A stretch of 64,000 nt of DNA, from positions 248,001 to 312,000 of the forward strand of contig NZ_VZOV01000001.1 in the NCBI RefSeq assembly GCF_008801915.1, in the 5' to 3' direction. This stretch comes from Cupriavidus gilardii. Lineage in GTDB: Bacteria > Pseudomonadota > Gammaproteobacteria > Burkholderiales > Burkholderiaceae. Shown piece by piece: positions 8,604 through 17,611 of this stretch (within the stretch, counting starts at the first letter, position 1; every line of letters starts with the position of its first letter). The position numbers and the translations under genes were made by a program. The notes beneath the pieces were generated by a model. That model made no database searches. It saw nothing but the letters and a program-made list of their open reading frames with translations, and was not told the DNA's origin.

Positions 8604-9910
8604 CAGAACGAGACGATGCAGCATCGATGGGCGCGGCCGGGCAAGCCCGTGCTTCGCGCGAAGGCTGGCAAAGCTGGGTCGAACCCGATCATCCGGCTTC
8701 GGCGTTGTTGACCGCGCAGGCGGTGCGGGCGCGCTGCGCCGCGGTGACGGCCGCGGTGGCGGCCGGCGATTCGCAGTGGTTCAGCTGGCATCCCGAGCGG
8801 GTCGCTGCGATCGCCGACTATGTGGCGACCACCATCCGCTCGCGCTACCGCGATCTGCAGGTGCCTTACCACAGCCGCTGGCGCCATTTCGAAAGCGGCG
8901 GTCCGGGCGAGCTGCGCGACCGCTGGGGCATCCTGTGCGAACGCGCGGCGCTGACCGGCGACGATCATCGCGAAGAGCGCGCGCGCATCGGCATCGACCT
9001 GGTGATTCCGAGCGTGCTGCTCGACGCGGGCGCGGGCCCGGACTGGCGCTACCGCGATCCGGCCAGCGACCTGAGCCTGAGCCGCTCCGAGGGGCTTGGC
9101 GTGGCCAGCTTCGACCTGTTCGCGCGCGGCGGCTTTTCGGCGACGCCGGACGAGCCGCTGCGCTCGGATGCCGAGCGGCTGGCGCAGATCGATCCGTCGA
9201 CGCTGGCCACCGCCTTCCAGGTCGCCCAGCACAATCCGCTGGTCGGGCTCGAGGGCCGCGCCGGCCTGGTGCGCCGGCTCGGCAAGGTCGCGCAGGCGAC
9301 GCCGGCCGTGTTCGGCGAACCGGCCAGGCTCGGCAATCTGTTCGACTATCTGAAGGCGCATGCCAGCGAAGGGCGCATCGACGCGGCGTTCGTGCTGCGC
9401 ACGCTGCTGGTCGCGCTCGGGCCCGTCTGGCCGGGACGGCTGCAGCTGGAGGGCGTCTCGCTCGGCGACTGCTGGCGCCATCCGGCCAGCCCGGACGGCC
9501 TGGTGCCGTTCCACAAGCTGACGCAGTGGCTGACCTATTCGCTGCTCGAGCCGCTCGAGGACGGCGGCCTGACGGTGACCGGGCTCGATGCGCTGACCGG
9601 CCTGCCCGAATACCGCAACGGCGGCCTGCTGTACGACTTCGAGCTGATGGTGCCGCGCGATGCCGGCTTTGCCGAGGCGGTGCATCGGGTCGACGAGCCC
9701 GCCATCGTCGAATGGCGCGCGCTGACGGTGACCGGCCTGGATCTCGTCGCCGACGCAACGCGGCAGGCGCTGGGCCTGTCGGCCGACGCCTTCCCGCTGG
9801 CGCGCGTGCTGGAGGGCGGTACCTGGGCGGCGGGCCGGCGCATCGCGGCCAAGCGCCGCCCGGGCGGCCCGCCGCCGTTCGCGATCGACAGCGACGGCAC
9901 GGTGTTCTGA
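8600..9910 (+). CDS. urc4: URC4/DUF1688 protein of the uracil catabolic pathway
   Basis: The start ATG 8600 overlaps the urc1 stop in an ATGA arrangement, giving 436 residues; the frame is open far upstream but that part is antisense-like. The protein shows the DUF1688 pattern, including [35 protein letters not shown] and a [13 protein letters not shown] motif near the C terminus. URC4 is required for uracil breakdown in yeast and nearly always travels with URC1, but its reaction was not assigned when last I knew. Translational coupling to urc1 supports a joint role. The protein appears soluble and cytoplasmic, with no signal or membrane segments. Confidence 0.88.
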   Translation: MTERDDAASMGAAGQARASREGWQSWVEPDHPASALLTAQAVRARCAAVTAAVAAGDSQWFSWHPERVAAIADYVATTIRSRYRDLQVPYHSRWRHFESGGPGELRDRWGILCERAALTGDDHREERARIGIDLVIPSVLLDAGAGPDWRYRDPASDLSLSRSEGLGVASFDLFARGGFSATPDEPLRSDAERLAQIDPSTLATAFQVAQHNPLVGLEGRAGLVRRLGKVAQATPAVFGEPARLGNLFDYLKAHASEGRIDAAFVLRTLLVALGPVWPGRLQLEGVSLGDCWRHPASPDGLVPFHKLTQWLTYSLLEPLEDGGLTVTGLDALTGLPEYRNGGLLYDFELMVPRDAGFAEAVHRVDEPAIVEWRALTVTGLDLVADATRQALGLSADAFPLARVLEGGTWAAGRRIAAKRRPGGPPPFAIDSDGTVF

Positions 9911-10011
9911 GTTCCAGTCCGTGCGGAGCGCGGCCGCCAGATGCCGCGCGCCTGCACGCCGTCGTTTCGCCCTGGCCGCATGCCGCCACGGCCGCATCGA
10001 GGAGTGCCAAC

Positions 10012-10731
10012 ATGACCGCCCTGTCTGCCGATCTGTCCGTCGATCCGTCCGTGGCGCTGTCCACCGGACTCCCCGCCGTCATGCCGCCCATCGCGCCGGC
10101 CGCCGCGCCGGTGATGGTGGTCGACCACCCGCTGGTCCAGCACAAGGTCACGCTGGTGCGCAGCGAGGACACCACCACCGACAACTTCCGCCGCCTGGTG
10201 CGCGAGATCGCGCAGCTGCTGACCTACGAGGCGACGCGGGATCTCGCGATGGAGACCGTGGCGATCAAGACGCCGATTGCGCCGATGCAGTCGCCGATGC
10301 TGTCCGGCAAGAAGCTGTGCCTGGTGTCGATCCTGCGCGCGGGCAACGGCTTCCTCGATGGCATGCTCGACCTGCTGCCGGCCGCGCGGGTCGGCCACAT
10401 CGGCCTGTACCGCGACCCCGAAACGCTGGAGCCGATCGAGTACTACTTCAAGATGCCCGACGACATCCAGGAGCGGCTGGTGATCGTGGTCGACCCGATG
10501 CTGGCGACCGGCAATTCCGCGATCGCCGCGCTGAACCGGCTCAAGGAGGCCGGCGTCACCGCGCTCAAGTACGTGTGCCTGATCGCCTCGCGCCCGGGCT
10601 TGCGGGCCTTGCAGGCCGCGCATCCCGACGTGGCCATCGTCACCGCCGCGATCGACGAACAGTTGAACGAGCACGGCTATATCGTGCCCGGACTCGGCGA
10701 TGCGGGCGACCGGCTGTACGGCACGCGCTGA
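10012..10731 (+). CDS. upp: Uracil phosphoribosyltransferase
   Basis: The enzyme converts uracil and PRPP into UMP and pyrophosphate. This 239-residue copy starts at ATG 10012 behind a GAGGAG site. It has a 30-residue alanine/proline-rich N-terminal extension before the conserved core [12 protein letters not shown]. Diagnostic segments are SILRAGNGF, the PRPP-binding [12 protein letters not shown] and the C-terminal uracil-binding [11 protein letters not shown]. It lies 101 bases after urc4 in the URC cluster; in the yeast URC pathway the homologous step is URC6, so it probably feeds degradation as well as salvage. Cytoplasmic. Confidence 0.95.
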   Translation: MTALSADLSVDPSVALSTGLPAVMPPIAPAAAPVMVVDHPLVQHKVTLVRSEDTTTDNFRRLVREIAQLLTYEATRDLAMETVAIKTPIAPMQSPMLSGKKLCLVSILRAGNGFLDGMLDLLPAARVGHIGLYRDPETLEPIEYYFKMPDDIQERLVIVVDPMLATGNSAIAALNRLKEAGVTALKYVCLIASRPGLRALQAAHPDVAIVTAAIDEQLNEHGYIVPGLGDAGDRLYGTR

Positions 10732-10800
10732 CGCCGCGGCGCCCGTCCCGGCCCCGCCTGTGAAGGCGCTGCCGTTGCCACCGCCACGCCGGACCGCGCC

Positions 10801-11685
10801 ATGGACGCACTAGCTCCCGCCGCCCGCCTGCAGGCGCTGGCCGGCCGCGACGGCAACGCCGGCCGCATCCGCCAGCGCAACGAGGCGCGCATCTTGCGCG
10901 CGGCCGAAGGCGTGTTCGCGCGGGCCGGGTTCGCCGGCGCGACCATGGCGGAAATCGCCGCGCGCGCCGGCGTGCCCAAGTCCAATCTGCACTACTACTT
11001 CCGCACCAAGCAGGCGCTCTACCGCGCGGTGCTGGCCAACACGCTGCGGCTGTGGCTGTCGCAGGCGGACATCATCAGCGCCGAGCGCTCGCCCGAGGCC
11101 GCGCTCGAGCAATATATCCGTGCCAAGATGCGGCTCTCGGCACGCTATCCCGACGCGTCGCGCGTGTTTGCCAACGAGCTGCTGCATGGCGCGCCGGAAA
11201 TCGGCGACGTGTTGCGCGACGCGCTGCGCAGCCTGGTGGGCCGCAAGTCCGTGGTGATACACGGCTGGATCGCCGCGGGCCGGATGGCGCAGATCGATCC
11301 GAGCCATCTGTTCTTCACGATCTGGGCCGCGACGCAAACCTATGCCGACTTCGAGGCTCAGATCTGCGCCGTGCTCGGCGTGCAGCGGCTGGAGCGGCGC
11401 GATTACGAACGCGCCACCGAGCATCTGGTCGCATTGGTGCTGCGCGGCTGCGGTCTGACGCCGCCCGCGCCGGCCGCACCGTCGCGTCGGACTAGTCGGG
11501 AGCGCGCGGCCGCAGCCGGTGCGTCGGCCGCTGCGCCGTCCGTCTCGCCTGTCTCGCCTGTCTCGCCGTCTGTGGCCCCGTCTGCGTCCCCGTCTGTGCC
11601 CCAGTCCGTCAGGCCGACGGCGGCCCGCGAACGAGGCGCGCGGCGGCGCGGCGCCTTCCAGGGCGATGCCGATCCCTTGCCTTGA
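10801..11685 (+). CDS. rutR: RutR-like TetR-family pyrimidine regulator with a low-complexity tail
   Basis: The helix-turn-helix is at residues about 25-75 (GATMAEIAARAGVPKSNLHYYF), and the rest matches the RutR subgroup, with ANELLHGAPEIGDVLRD and a C-terminal domain of the TetR_C_6 type. RutR binds uracil or thymine and controls pyrimidine genes; the operator at 7327-7344 is its expected target. Family members are about 210 residues, but this one is 294: from about residue 220 it continues as a serine/proline/valine tail with SPVSPVSP-type repeats and an arginine-rich end. The tail has no counterpart that I know of. The gene lies 69 bases after upp and is probably cotranscribed. Confidence 0.85.
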   Translation: MDALAPAARLQALAGRDGNAGRIRQRNEARILRAAEGVFARAGFAGATMAEIAARAGVPKSNLHYYFRTKQALYRAVLANTLRLWLSQADIISAERSPEAALEQYIRAKMRLSARYPDASRVFANELLHGAPEIGDVLRDALRSLVGRKSVVIHGWIAAGRMAQIDPSHLFFTIWAATQTYADFEAQICAVLGVQRLERRDYERATEHLVALVLRGCGLTPPAPAAPSRRTSRERAAAAGASAAAPSVSPVSPVSPSVAPSASPSVPQSVRPTAARERGARRRGAFQGDADPLP

Positions 11686-11725
11686 GCGCGCAGGCCAACT
11701 CCCGAATGCTCCCGGAGCCCCCAAC

Positions 11726-13030
11726 ATGCTCGATCTGATCGTTCGCGACTGCAATCTGCCCGACGGCCGCACTGGCATCGACATCGGCATCGCCGACGGC
11801 CGCATCGTCGCCGTCGAGCCGGCGCTGCCGGCGCAGGCGGCCGAGCAGATCGACGCGGCGGGCCAGCTGGTGTCGCCGCCGTTCGTCGACGCGCATTTCC
11901 ATCTGGACTCGACGCTGTCGCACGGACTGCCGCGCGTGAACCAGTCGGGCACCTTGCTGGAGGGCATCGCGCTGTGGGGCGAGCTCAAGCCGCAGCTGAC
12001 GCAGCAGGCGCTGGTCGAGCGCGCGCTGGCGTATTGCGATTGGGCGGTGGCGCGCGGCCTGCTGGCGATCCGCTCGCATGTCGACGTCTGCGATCCGCGG
12101 CTGCTGGCGGTCGAGGCGCTGCTGCACGTGCGCGAGCAAGTGCGGCCTTACCTCGATCTGCAGCTGGTGGCCTTTCCGCAGGACGGCGTGCTGCGCAGCC
12201 CCGGTGCGCTGGACAACCTGAAGCGCGCGCTCGACATGGGCGTCCAGGTGGTCGGCGGCATTCCGCATTTCGAGCGCACCATGGCGGACGGCGCGGCGTC
12301 GGTGCGGCTGCTGTGCGAGCTGGCGGCCGAGCGCGGCCTGCCCGTCGACATGCACTGCGACGAGACCGACGATCCGATGTCGCGCCACGTCGAGACGCTG
12401 GCCGCGGAAACGGTGCGGCTCGGCCTGCAGGGCAGGGTGGCCGGCTCGCACCTGACCTCGATGCACTCGATGGACAACTACTACGTGTCCAAGCTGCTGC
12501 CGCTGATGCGCGAAGCGGGCATGGCGGCGATCGCCAACCCGCTGATCAACATCACGCTGCAGGGCCGGCACGACAGCTATCCGAAGCGGCGCGGCATGAC
12601 GCGCGTGCCCGAACTGCTGGCCGCCGGCGTACCGGTGGCATTCGGCCATGACTGCGTGATGGACCCCTGGTATGGGCTCGGCTCGGCCGACATGCTCGAG
12701 GTCGCGCACATGGGCCTGCATGTCGCGCAGATGACCGGGCAGCAGGCGATGCGCGCCTGCTTCGATGCGGTCACGCAGACCCCGGCAAGAATCCTGGGTT
12801 TGCCGGACTACGGCATCGCGCCCGGTTGCCGCGCCGACCTGGTGCTGCTGCAGGCCGCCGATCCGGTCGAGGCGCTGCGGCTGCGCGCGACCCGGCTGCT
12901 GGTGATGCGCGCGGGCAAGGTCGTCGCCACCACGCCGCCGGCCACGGCCTCGCTGCGTCTGCCCGGCAGACCGGAGCGGGTCGATTTCCGCGTCGCCGGG
13001 GCGGCAGCGCAGCGCTTGGCAGCGAAGTAA
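11726..13030 (+). CDS. codA: Cytosine deaminase-like amidohydrolase (CodA family)
   Basis: This 434-residue metal-dependent hydrolase probably converts cytosine to uracil and ammonia. It has the HxH metal site (DAHFHLDS, H57 and H59), a HCDETDD motif, SHLTSMH, and GHDCVMDPWYGLG, the counterpart of GHDDVMDPWYPLG in E. coli CodA; one aspartate is a cysteine here. ATG 11726 is chosen because the upstream open frame is the tail of the regulator read in another frame. A weak GGAG lies about ten bases before it. Located after the RutR-like gene, it would supply uracil to upp and the URC proteins. A related deaminase substrate such as isoguanine or creatinine cannot be excluded. Confidence 0.85.
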   Translation: MLDLIVRDCNLPDGRTGIDIGIADGRIVAVEPALPAQAAEQIDAAGQLVSPPFVDAHFHLDSTLSHGLPRVNQSGTLLEGIALWGELKPQLTQQALVERALAYCDWAVARGLLAIRSHVDVCDPRLLAVEALLHVREQVRPYLDLQLVAFPQDGVLRSPGALDNLKRALDMGVQVVGGIPHFERTMADGAASVRLLCELAAERGLPVDMHCDETDDPMSRHVETLAAETVRLGLQGRVAGSHLTSMHSMDNYYVSKLLPLMREAGMAAIANPLINITLQGRHDSYPKRRGMTRVPELLAAGVPVAFGHDCVMDPWYGLGSADMLEVAHMGLHVAQMTGQQAMRACFDAVTQTPARILGLPDYGIAPGCRADLVLLQAADPVEALRLRATRLLVMRAGKVVATTPPATASLRLPGRPERVDFRVAGAAAQRLAAK

Positions 13031-13050
13031 ATATTTTTTGCGAAAGGGTG

Positions 13051-13079
13051 TTGACGACCTTCGGTTCGATCTGCATAAT
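13051..13079 (+). promoter_or_regulatory. Sigma-70 promoter of tRNA-Leu
   Basis: TTGACG (13051-13056) and CATAAT (13074-13079) are separated by 17 bases, in a locally AT-rich stretch. Transcription would start about 50 bases before the tRNA. Confidence 0.8.
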
Positions 13080-13134
13080 TGCGGTCTTCGCATCGCAGCA
13101 AACGTGACGCAAGACACGGAAGCGGCGAATCGAA

Positions 13135-13221
13135 GCCCAGGTGGCGGAATTGGTAGACGCACTAGGTTCAGGTCCTAGCGGTGGCAACACTGTGGAGGTT
13201 CGAGTCCTCTCCTGGGCACCA
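13135..13221 (+). tRNA. tRNA-Leu (anticodon CAG)
   Basis: A class II tRNA with acceptor stem GCCCAGG/CCTGGGC, a D-arm, the anticodon stem-loop CTAGG-TTCAGGT-CCTAG with anticodon CAG, a variable arm, the T-loop GTTCGAGTCC and an encoded CCA at 13219-13221. The 87-nt length and long variable arm fit leucine. It has its own promoter and terminator. Confidence 0.97.
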
Positions 13222-13233
13222 AAATCCTGAAGA

Positions 13234-13269
13234 GAAGGCCGTTGCAAATCGCAACGGCCTTCTTTTTTT
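13234..13269 (+). terminator. Strong Rho-independent terminator after tRNA-Leu
   Basis: A perfect 12-bp stem, GAAGGCCGTTGC with GCAACGGCCTTC, encloses a 5-base loop and is followed by seven T residues. It begins 13 bases after the CCA end. The following bases up to 13574 (about 300 bases) hold no gene I can support, only proline/arginine-rich frames typical of GC-rich noise. Confidence 0.95.
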
Positions 13270-13574
13270 CGTCCGCGATTTTCCTTCGCGACCTCTTCCC
13301 TCCGTCGCTCTATCCTTCGCGCGCTGTCGCGCGGTCCACGCGTTCTCTCGGCCGTTCTCCGCGGCCATTCCGCGCCGCCATTCCTCGCCGCCATTCCCCG
13401 CTGCCTGTTCCCGCCGGTTCCGTATCGCGGCGCGCCGTTTCAGCAGGTGCGCATGGCCGCAGCCGCAGCGCGCGCGCCGGCATGCATCGGGTTGACGACC
13501 CTAACGGTTGCGTTGCCTTTGACCTATGCTCAGAACAAATCGGGCGCGACGACATCAGCCCGAAGGTGGTCGCC

Positions 13575-14555
13575 ATGGACATGGTCTTGTTGTCGAGAGA
13601 GAGGAAGACCGGCGTTGCCGCTGGCCGGGCTTGCGTGGGCACCAACCATCGAAGAAGCTGCCGCTGTCGCCGATGGCGCTACGGCTCCTGCGTCGCCGTG
13701 CTGCTGAGCGCGATCGCTCAGGCCGAAAGCGGGCCCCCCGGCAGCGGGGCCGTGCCCGGCTGGCAGCCGCTGGGCGAGGAAGACGCCGCCGCGTTGCTGG
13801 CAGCGCTGGATCCGGCTCCGATGCTGCGACCCGCTCCAACCTTGTCGTCGCCTGACTCCTTCGAGTCCGCCTCTTCCACCGCGGACCCATCCGTTCCCCA
13901 GCCATCCTCTGCCGAGCCGCCAGCGCCATCGTCGCCGCCGGTATTGCTGGCCTCGTTGCCGTCCACTCCTGCCTCCGCATCGCCATCTTCCGCCGCGTCA
14001 CGATCCGCGCTGGCGCAGATGGCTGCGGAGTCGGACAGCGCGATTCGCGCCGCCCTGGCCGCCGATCCCCGCGATGGCGGGCGTCGGCCCAGCTGGCTGC
14101 TGCACGCCGACGATGCCGCCTCCGGCAGCGGTTTCGTCGATACGCGCGTACGCACGCTGTCGCTGGCGCTCGACGCGGTGCTGCCGCGCAGCGGGGTCAC
14201 GATCCAGCCGCGCGTGCAGCTCGCCTACCAGCCGCGCGACGATGGGCTGCCCAACCCCGCGCTGGCCGCGATGCCGGCCGACGACCGCGCGACCGGACTG
14301 GCGGTGCGGCTCTACGGTGCGCAGCCGACACGGCTGGCCGGCGTCTATCCCTTTGTCGAGGCCGACCTGTGGCAGGACAGCAGCCGCAAGACCATCAACA
14401 TCAACGGCACTCGCATCGACACCGATCTGCTGCGCGGCCTGTTCTCGTTCAATATCGGCGCGCACGGCAGCACGCGCGGCGGCGTCAAAATCTGGGTCAA
14501 GGTCAAGACCGGGCGCAATGCGGGCGGCATCATCGGGGCCCGCTACCGCTGGTGA
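13575..14555 (+). CDS. Exported protein with a short autotransporter-like beta-barrel end
   Basis: From ATG 13575 (326 aa) the protein has a long basic N terminus followed by a hydrophobic signal core (CVAVLLSAIAQA), then about 90 residues rich in proline, serine and alanine. The C-terminal 150 residues look like beta-strands: alternating TLSLALDAVLP, PYVFVEADLW-like and NIGAHGSTRGGVKIWVKV segments, ending in GARYRW with a terminal aromatic residue. This resembles the end of autotransporter barrels, but a full barrel needs about 250-300 residues. It may be a remnant, a subunit of an oligomeric barrel, or a different outer-membrane protein. The start is uncertain; ATG 13482 is another candidate. 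Confidence 0.55.
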   Translation: MDMVLLSRERKTGVAAGRACVGTNHRRSCRCRRWRYGSCVAVLLSAIAQAESGPPGSGAVPGWQPLGEEDAAALLAALDPAPMLRPAPTLSSPDSFESASSTADPSVPQPSSAEPPAPSSPPVLLASLPSTPASASPSSAASRSALAQMAAESDSAIRAALAADPRDGGRRPSWLLHADDAASGSGFVDTRVRTLSLALDAVLPRSGVTIQPRVQLAYQPRDDGLPNPALAAMPADDRATGLAVRLYGAQPTRLAGVYPFVEADLWQDSSRKTININGTRIDTDLLRGLFSFNIGAHGSTRGGVKIWVKVKTGRNAGGIIGARYRW

Positions 14556-14588
14556 GGAAGGGGCGGAGCATCGGCGCGCAAAAAACGC

Positions 14589-14616
14589 TTGCGTTCCCAC
14601 GCCACTGCGATACAAT
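14589..14616 (+). promoter_or_regulatory. Sigma-70 promoter of tRNA-Arg
   Basis: TTGCGT (14589-14594) and TACAAT (14611-14616) are separated by 16 bases. Transcription would start a few bases before the tRNA at 14630. Confidence 0.75.
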
Positions 14617-14629
14617 TGCGCCCTCGCGT

Positions 14630-14706
14630 GCGGCTGTAGCTCAGTTGGATAGAGTACTTGGCTACGAACCAAGGGGTCGTGGGTTCGAATCCTGCCAGCC
14701 GCGCCA
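14630..14706 (+). tRNA. tRNA-Arg (anticodon ACG)
   Basis: The acceptor stem GCGGCTG/CAGCCGC, D-arm with AGCTCAGTTGGATAGAGT, anticodon stem-loop CTTGG-CTACGAA-CCAAG, T-loop GGTTCGAATCC and encoded CCA (14704-14706) give a standard 77-nt tRNA. The anticodon ACG would be read as ICG after deamination. Confidence 0.97.
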
Positions 14707-14714
14707 CCTATACG

Positions 14715-14743
14715 AAGGGCTTCCAGTGATGGAAGCCCTTTTT
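14715..14743 (+). terminator. Rho-independent terminator after tRNA-Arg
   Basis: A 10-bp stem, AAGGGCTTCC with GGAAGCCCTT, encloses AGTGAT and ends in a run of T residues, nine bases after the tRNA. Confidence 0.93.
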
Positions 14744-14954
14744 CTTTGCGCGCCGGTTTGCGTGCTTCTACGCGCCCGGTCCACGTGCCTGCGGCGCAGG
14801 CATCGACGCGCCGCGCTGTGGATCCGGTGCGGTGGCAACGCCATCGCGCTGCGCGTGACACCCGTTACAGCGCGGCTCGACACGGTGCTGCCGGCATTCC
14901 CTACACTGCCGCCATCCCGATTCCCGCGATGCCGCTCGGCCGGCATTCCCCGCC

Positions 14955-16157
14955 ATGAAACCATCGAAGCTGTCGTTCTCCGGACCGTTGTCGCCGCGGG
15001 CCTGGCTGCGCTTCTGCGTCTGCGTCTGCGTCTGCAGCGTCAGCGTCAGCGCCAACACGTACGCTGCCGATGACGGCGAAGCGGCCAGGATCGCCGCGAT
15101 CGTCGACGCCGCCGTCAAGCCCGCGATCGCGCAACATCGTCTTCCAGGCATGGCGGTCGGCGTGACCGTCGGCGGCAAGCGCTACTTCTACAACTACGGG
15201 CAGACCGCAATGCGGGGCGGCCGGCCGGTGACCAAGGAAACGCTGTTCGAGATCGGCTCGGTCAGCAAGACCTTTGCGGCCACGCTGGCCGCCTACGCCG
15301 AAGCGAGCGGCAAGCTGTCGTTGCAGGATCCGGTCAGCCGCCATATGCCCGCGCTGCGCGGTGGCACCTTCGACAAGGTCACGCTGCTCCAGCTTGGCAC
15401 GCATACCTCCGGCCTGCCGCTTGCGGTGCCGGAGGGAATCCGGAGCGAGCGCGACATGGTCGAATACCTGTCGGCATGGCGGCCGCCATATCCGGTGGGC
15501 ACACACCGGGTCTACTCGAACAACGGCATCGGCCTGCTCGGTGCGATTGCGGCCAACTGCCTTGGCGGCGCGTACAGCGAGCTGGTACGCACGATCGTGT
15601 TCGAGCCGCTCGGCATGAAGCACAGCTATTTCAAGGTGCCCATCGAACGGCAGGCCGACCACGCGCAGGGATATACCGCCGGCGATACGCCGATCCGGAT
15701 GAAGGAGGGCTATCTATGGGAGCCGGCCTATGGCATCCGCTCATCGTCGGGCGATCTGGTCGCCTTTGTCGAAGCCAACATGCCCGGCGCCCGTATCGAC
15801 GATACGCTGCGGCAGGCCATCGCGCGCACCCAGCTGCCGCGCTTTCGCGCGGGACCGATCACGCAGGATCTGGTCTGGGAGCAGTATCGCTACCCGGCGC
15901 CCCTGCAGCAGCTGCTGGCCGGCAATGCGGCGATCCTTCGCGCCGAGGCCGCGACTGCGGTCGACGCCGCGCCATCGGGGCAGCCGGCGTATCTGCACAA
16001 GACAGGCTCGACCAACGGCTACTCGGCCTATGTCGCCTTTGTGCCGGACAAGCGGATCGGCATCGTGCTGTTGGCCAACAAGGCGTATCCGGTCGATCAG
16101 CGGGTGACAATCGGCTACGAGGTGCTGTCCCGCCTCGCCGGGCCCGTCAAGCCGTAG
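14955..16157 (+). CDS. Class C beta-lactamase-like serine hydrolase
   Basis: This 400-residue exported protein has all three active-site signatures of class C enzymes: S102-V-S-K105 with the nucleophilic serine, Y187-S-N189 and K349-T-G351. A signal peptide with an unusual alternating cysteine-valine stretch ends near residue 37. The spacing and the length (about 360 mature residues) fit AmpC. No divergent ampR gene is present, so expression is probably constitutive or controlled elsewhere. Esterases and peptidases of the same fold share SxxK and YxN but usually lack the KTG triad, which favours a true lactamase. Periplasmic. Confidence 0.85.
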   Translation: MKPSKLSFSGPLSPRAWLRFCVCVCVCSVSVSANTYAADDGEAARIAAIVDAAVKPAIAQHRLPGMAVGVTVGGKRYFYNYGQTAMRGGRPVTKETLFEIGSVSKTFAATLAAYAEASGKLSLQDPVSRHMPALRGGTFDKVTLLQLGTHTSGLPLAVPEGIRSERDMVEYLSAWRPPYPVGTHRVYSNNGIGLLGAIAANCLGGAYSELVRTIVFEPLGMKHSYFKVPIERQADHAQGYTAGDTPIRMKEGYLWEPAYGIRSSSGDLVAFVEANMPGARIDDTLRQAIARTQLPRFRAGPITQDLVWEQYRYPAPLQQLLAGNAAILRAEAATAVDAAPSGQPAYLHKTGSTNGYSAYVAFVPDKRIGIVLLANKAYPVDQRVTIGYEVLSRLAGPVKP

Positions 16158-16181
16158 CGTGCCGGCTTCACGCTGGCACCG

Positions 16182-17573
16182 TCATCGGGGCACCAGCGGA
16201 AACCGCACCCGCGCCACCACACCCGATGGCACATCGCGGCGGTTGGCGATGCTGGCATCGCCGCCGTATCGTTCGGCGATCGCCTTGACGATCGCCAGTC
16301 CGAGACCGCTGCCCTCGGTACCGTGGACGTCGGCACGGAAAAAGCGGTCGAACACGCGCGGCAGCGCCTCGGGCGCGACGCCGTTGCCGGTGTCGCGCAC
16401 TTCGATGCAAGCGAGCCACTCGTCGCGATAGGCGCGCAGGTCGATGGTGCCGCCGTCGGGGGTGTACTTGATGGCGTTGTCGACCAGATTGCTCAGCGCC
16501 GTGCGCACGTCCGCCAGGTTGGCGCGCACCTCCAGGTCGTCCAGCTGCTCGACGCCCAGGTCGATGCCGTGCGCCGCCGCACGCGGCAGATGCATCTCGA
16601 TGACATCGGGCACCACATCGCGAATCGCCACCGGCTGCGACGAGGCCCGCTCGGGCGGAGCGTCGGCCCGCGCCAGCCGCAGCAGCTGCGAGACCATGCG
16701 CGTGCTGCGCGCGATCACATGCTGCAGCGCGTGGTATTCGCGCAGGCTGTCCGGCTCCGCCAACGTGCGCCCGAGGTTGTCGGCCTGGATCTGCAGCGAA
16801 GTCAGCGGGCTGCGCAGTTCGTGGGCCGCATCGGCGATGAACTTCTTCTCGACCCGCAGCGATTGCGACAGCCGCGTGATCATCAGATTGATCGACTGCA
16901 CCAGCGGCAGCAATTCGCGCGGCACCTTGTCGGTCGGCAGCGGCTCCAGATGGCCGATGTCGAGCCGCGCCGCGCGCTCGCCCAAGGCCCCGACGCGCCG
17001 CAGCGCGCGCTTGACCGTCACGAAGATCGCCAGCCATGCCAGCGGAATCATTGCCAGCGCGGGCGTGGCGCTGGCGATCGCGGCGTCTTCGGCAATGCGC
17101 TTGCGGGAGGCCTCGCGCTGCGCGACGTTGATGGTCCACTTCGGCCCGTGCTCGGAATATACGCGCCACCGTTCCTCGTCGACCGTCTGTGTCGAGAAGC
17201 CCGGCGGCGCCTCGCGGCCGATCGTGATCCGGTCGCTGTCCGGATGCAGCGTCGGTTCCGGCGCGCCAAGCCAGATCTGGATCACGATGCCGTCGGATGC
17301 GTCGCGATAGAGGTAGAGCGGCGTTGTCGCCCGCGTCATGTCGTCGCTGACGCGAGCCGCGACCTCCTGCAGGCGGCGGTCCAGCAATTCATGGATCTCG
17401 GAGGTGGCCAGCACATAGGTCCACGCCGTATGCAGCAAGGCGAAGATCGCGATCACGGTGCTGAGCGTCACGCTGAGCATCAGGCTCAACGAGCGGTTGC
17501 GCGATGGCGCGGCATGCGTCGCGGTCTGCGGCGCAAGGTGCGATGCCTGGTGCGGTTCGGAGCGGGCGGGCAT
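16182..17573 (-). CDS. Sensor histidine kinase, QseC/PmrB/TctE-like
   Basis: This 463-residue inner-membrane kinase has a first membrane helix at about 31-55, a periplasmic sensor region of about 110 residues and a second helix at about 168-188. A HAMP-like linker follows, then the H box FIADAAHELRSPLTSL with H251. The ATPase domain shows NLVDNAIKYTPDGG and SGLGLAIVKAI. It is the second gene of a pair, 38 bases after its response regulator. The periplasmic part gives no ligand away; relatives sense metal ions, cationic peptides, hormones or carboxylates. Its position about 0.7 kb from the secretion island is suggestive only. Confidence 0.92.
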   Translation of the reverse strand: MPARSEPHQASHLAPQTATHAAPSRNRSLSLMLSVTLSTVIAIFALLHTAWTYVLATSEIHELLDRRLQEVAARVSDDMTRATTPLYLYRDASDGIVIQIWLGAPEPTLHPDSDRITIGREAPPGFSTQTVDEERWRVYSEHGPKWTINVAQREASRKRIAEDAAIASATPALAMIPLAWLAIFVTVKRALRRVGALGERAARLDIGHLEPLPTDKVPRELLPLVQSINLMITRLSQSLRVEKKFIADAAHELRSPLTSLQIQADNLGRTLAEPDSLREYHALQHVIARSTRMVSQLLRLARADAPPERASSQPVAIRDVVPDVIEMHLPRAAAHGIDLGVEQLDDLEVRANLADVRTALSNLVDNAIKYTPDGGTIDLRAYRDEWLACIEVRDTGNGVAPEALPRVFDRFFRADVHGTEGSGLGLAIVKAIAERYGGDASIANRRDVPSGVVARVRFPLVPR

Positions 17574-17611
17574 GGGGATCTGGCCTGGTGCGCGCCGGAC
17601 GGCCGCGACGT

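Noticed and set aside
13135..14706. tRNA genes as integration sites of a genomic island
   Set aside because: No integrase is near and no direct repeat of a tRNA 3' end was noticed at the far side of the secretion island, though a full search was not possible by eye.
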